From assembly GCA_009663005.1 (NCBI GenBank), contig VIGQ01001321.1, positions 1 through 31,727 on the forward strand: DNA of 31,727 bases, given 5' to 3'. Of the stretch, positions 31,636-31,727 are shown one piece after another. Position numbers and translations under genes: made by a program. Origin of the DNA: Actinidia chinensis (Eukaryota; Streptophyta; Magnoliopsida; Ericales; Actinidiaceae). Positions within the stretch are counted from its first letter, which is position 1. Every line of letters starts with the position of its first letter. The notes under the pieces were generated by a model, which saw only the letters and a list, made by a program, of their open reading frames with translations, did not search any database and was not told where the DNA came from.

Positions 31636-31727
31636 AAAATAACAAAAATTACGAAAATCAAATAATTAAAACACTTATAATCAAAAAGACGCTTTGGATT
31701 ACCTCAATTTGGTCCCTCAACCTCCTC

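Larger units (their letters stand above)
29455..31640 (-). mobile_element. LINE fragment B: endonuclease and reverse transcriptase
   Basis: Reading on the minus strand from about 31640 downward: NIYAPNEVLEEEL and GYFNEI (endonuclease; about 31620 to 31420), FTWTNFQNTKG-like and ERID-like blocks near 31300, then the linker near 31170-31150. RT starts with FGPDGFSFF near 30815 and continues with EYSG...CFFKEF, HGGVMYKILSKVL (about 30600-30570), VDVKKAYDCVN (about 30420-30380) and the catalytic LLFVDDTIIFL near 30095-30070. The thumb follows to about 29460, where the element stops without a 3' UTR. Frame shifts separate most blocks. It would have nicked DNA and primed reverse transcription, but it is dead here. 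Confidence 0.8.

Overview
The window looks like non-genic plant nuclear DNA. It holds a Tat-like Ty3/gypsy element with two RNase H blocks, plant LINE fragments, an AT-rich background with plant-type GT/AG introns, a tRNA-Leu-like sequence and TA, C and G homopolymer tracts. I cannot name the species. Almost every coding region is broken by single-base indels, so no protein could be assigned from one intact frame. The identifications come from short conserved blocks scattered across frames. This fits old, decaying transposons, but an error-rich long-read contig would look much the same.  Layout: 1-1700 is AT-rich sequence with a palindromic MITE-like repeat (496-712) and the 3' end of a minus-strand LINE (about 1010-1698). 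Positions 1699-14592 form one large plus-strand Tat-like retrotransposon: 5' LTR, primer-binding site, a trace of gag, reverse transcriptase, RNase H, a second RNase H, integrase, then a 7.5-kb 3' region and a 3' LTR. The 3' region carries three arrays of one approximately 77-bp monomer, a decayed antisense gene with its own TATA box and an intron, and a pyrimidine-rich tract of almost 800 bp.  Positions 14593-18188 hold two short host-gene-like coding blocks and a set of degenerate direct repeats. A solo LTR with a perfect 5-bp target duplication lies at 18189-19236. From 19242 to 22900 the DNA is AT-rich with no gene recognised. Positions 22899-27310 contain a tandemly duplicated spliced locus (copy 1 about 23138-23882; copy 2 about 25128-26105, possibly extending to an exon ending at 27309). 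A tRNA-Leu-like sequence sits just before copy 2.  From 27350 to the window end there are two minus-strand LINE fragments of one family. The first keeps the 3' half and 3' UTR. The second keeps the endonuclease and reverse transcriptase. A spacer with a second copy of the MITE-like repeat separates them.  The best candidates for unusual biology are the antisense spliced gene flanked by satellite-like arrays inside the Tat element, the dimeric 154-bp higher-order repeat, and the duplicated locus in which one copy has a TATA box and the other a poly-C/CT tract at the same place. Local tandem duplications (156, 145, 120 and 91 bp) recur in unrelated elements and may be real or an assembly effect.
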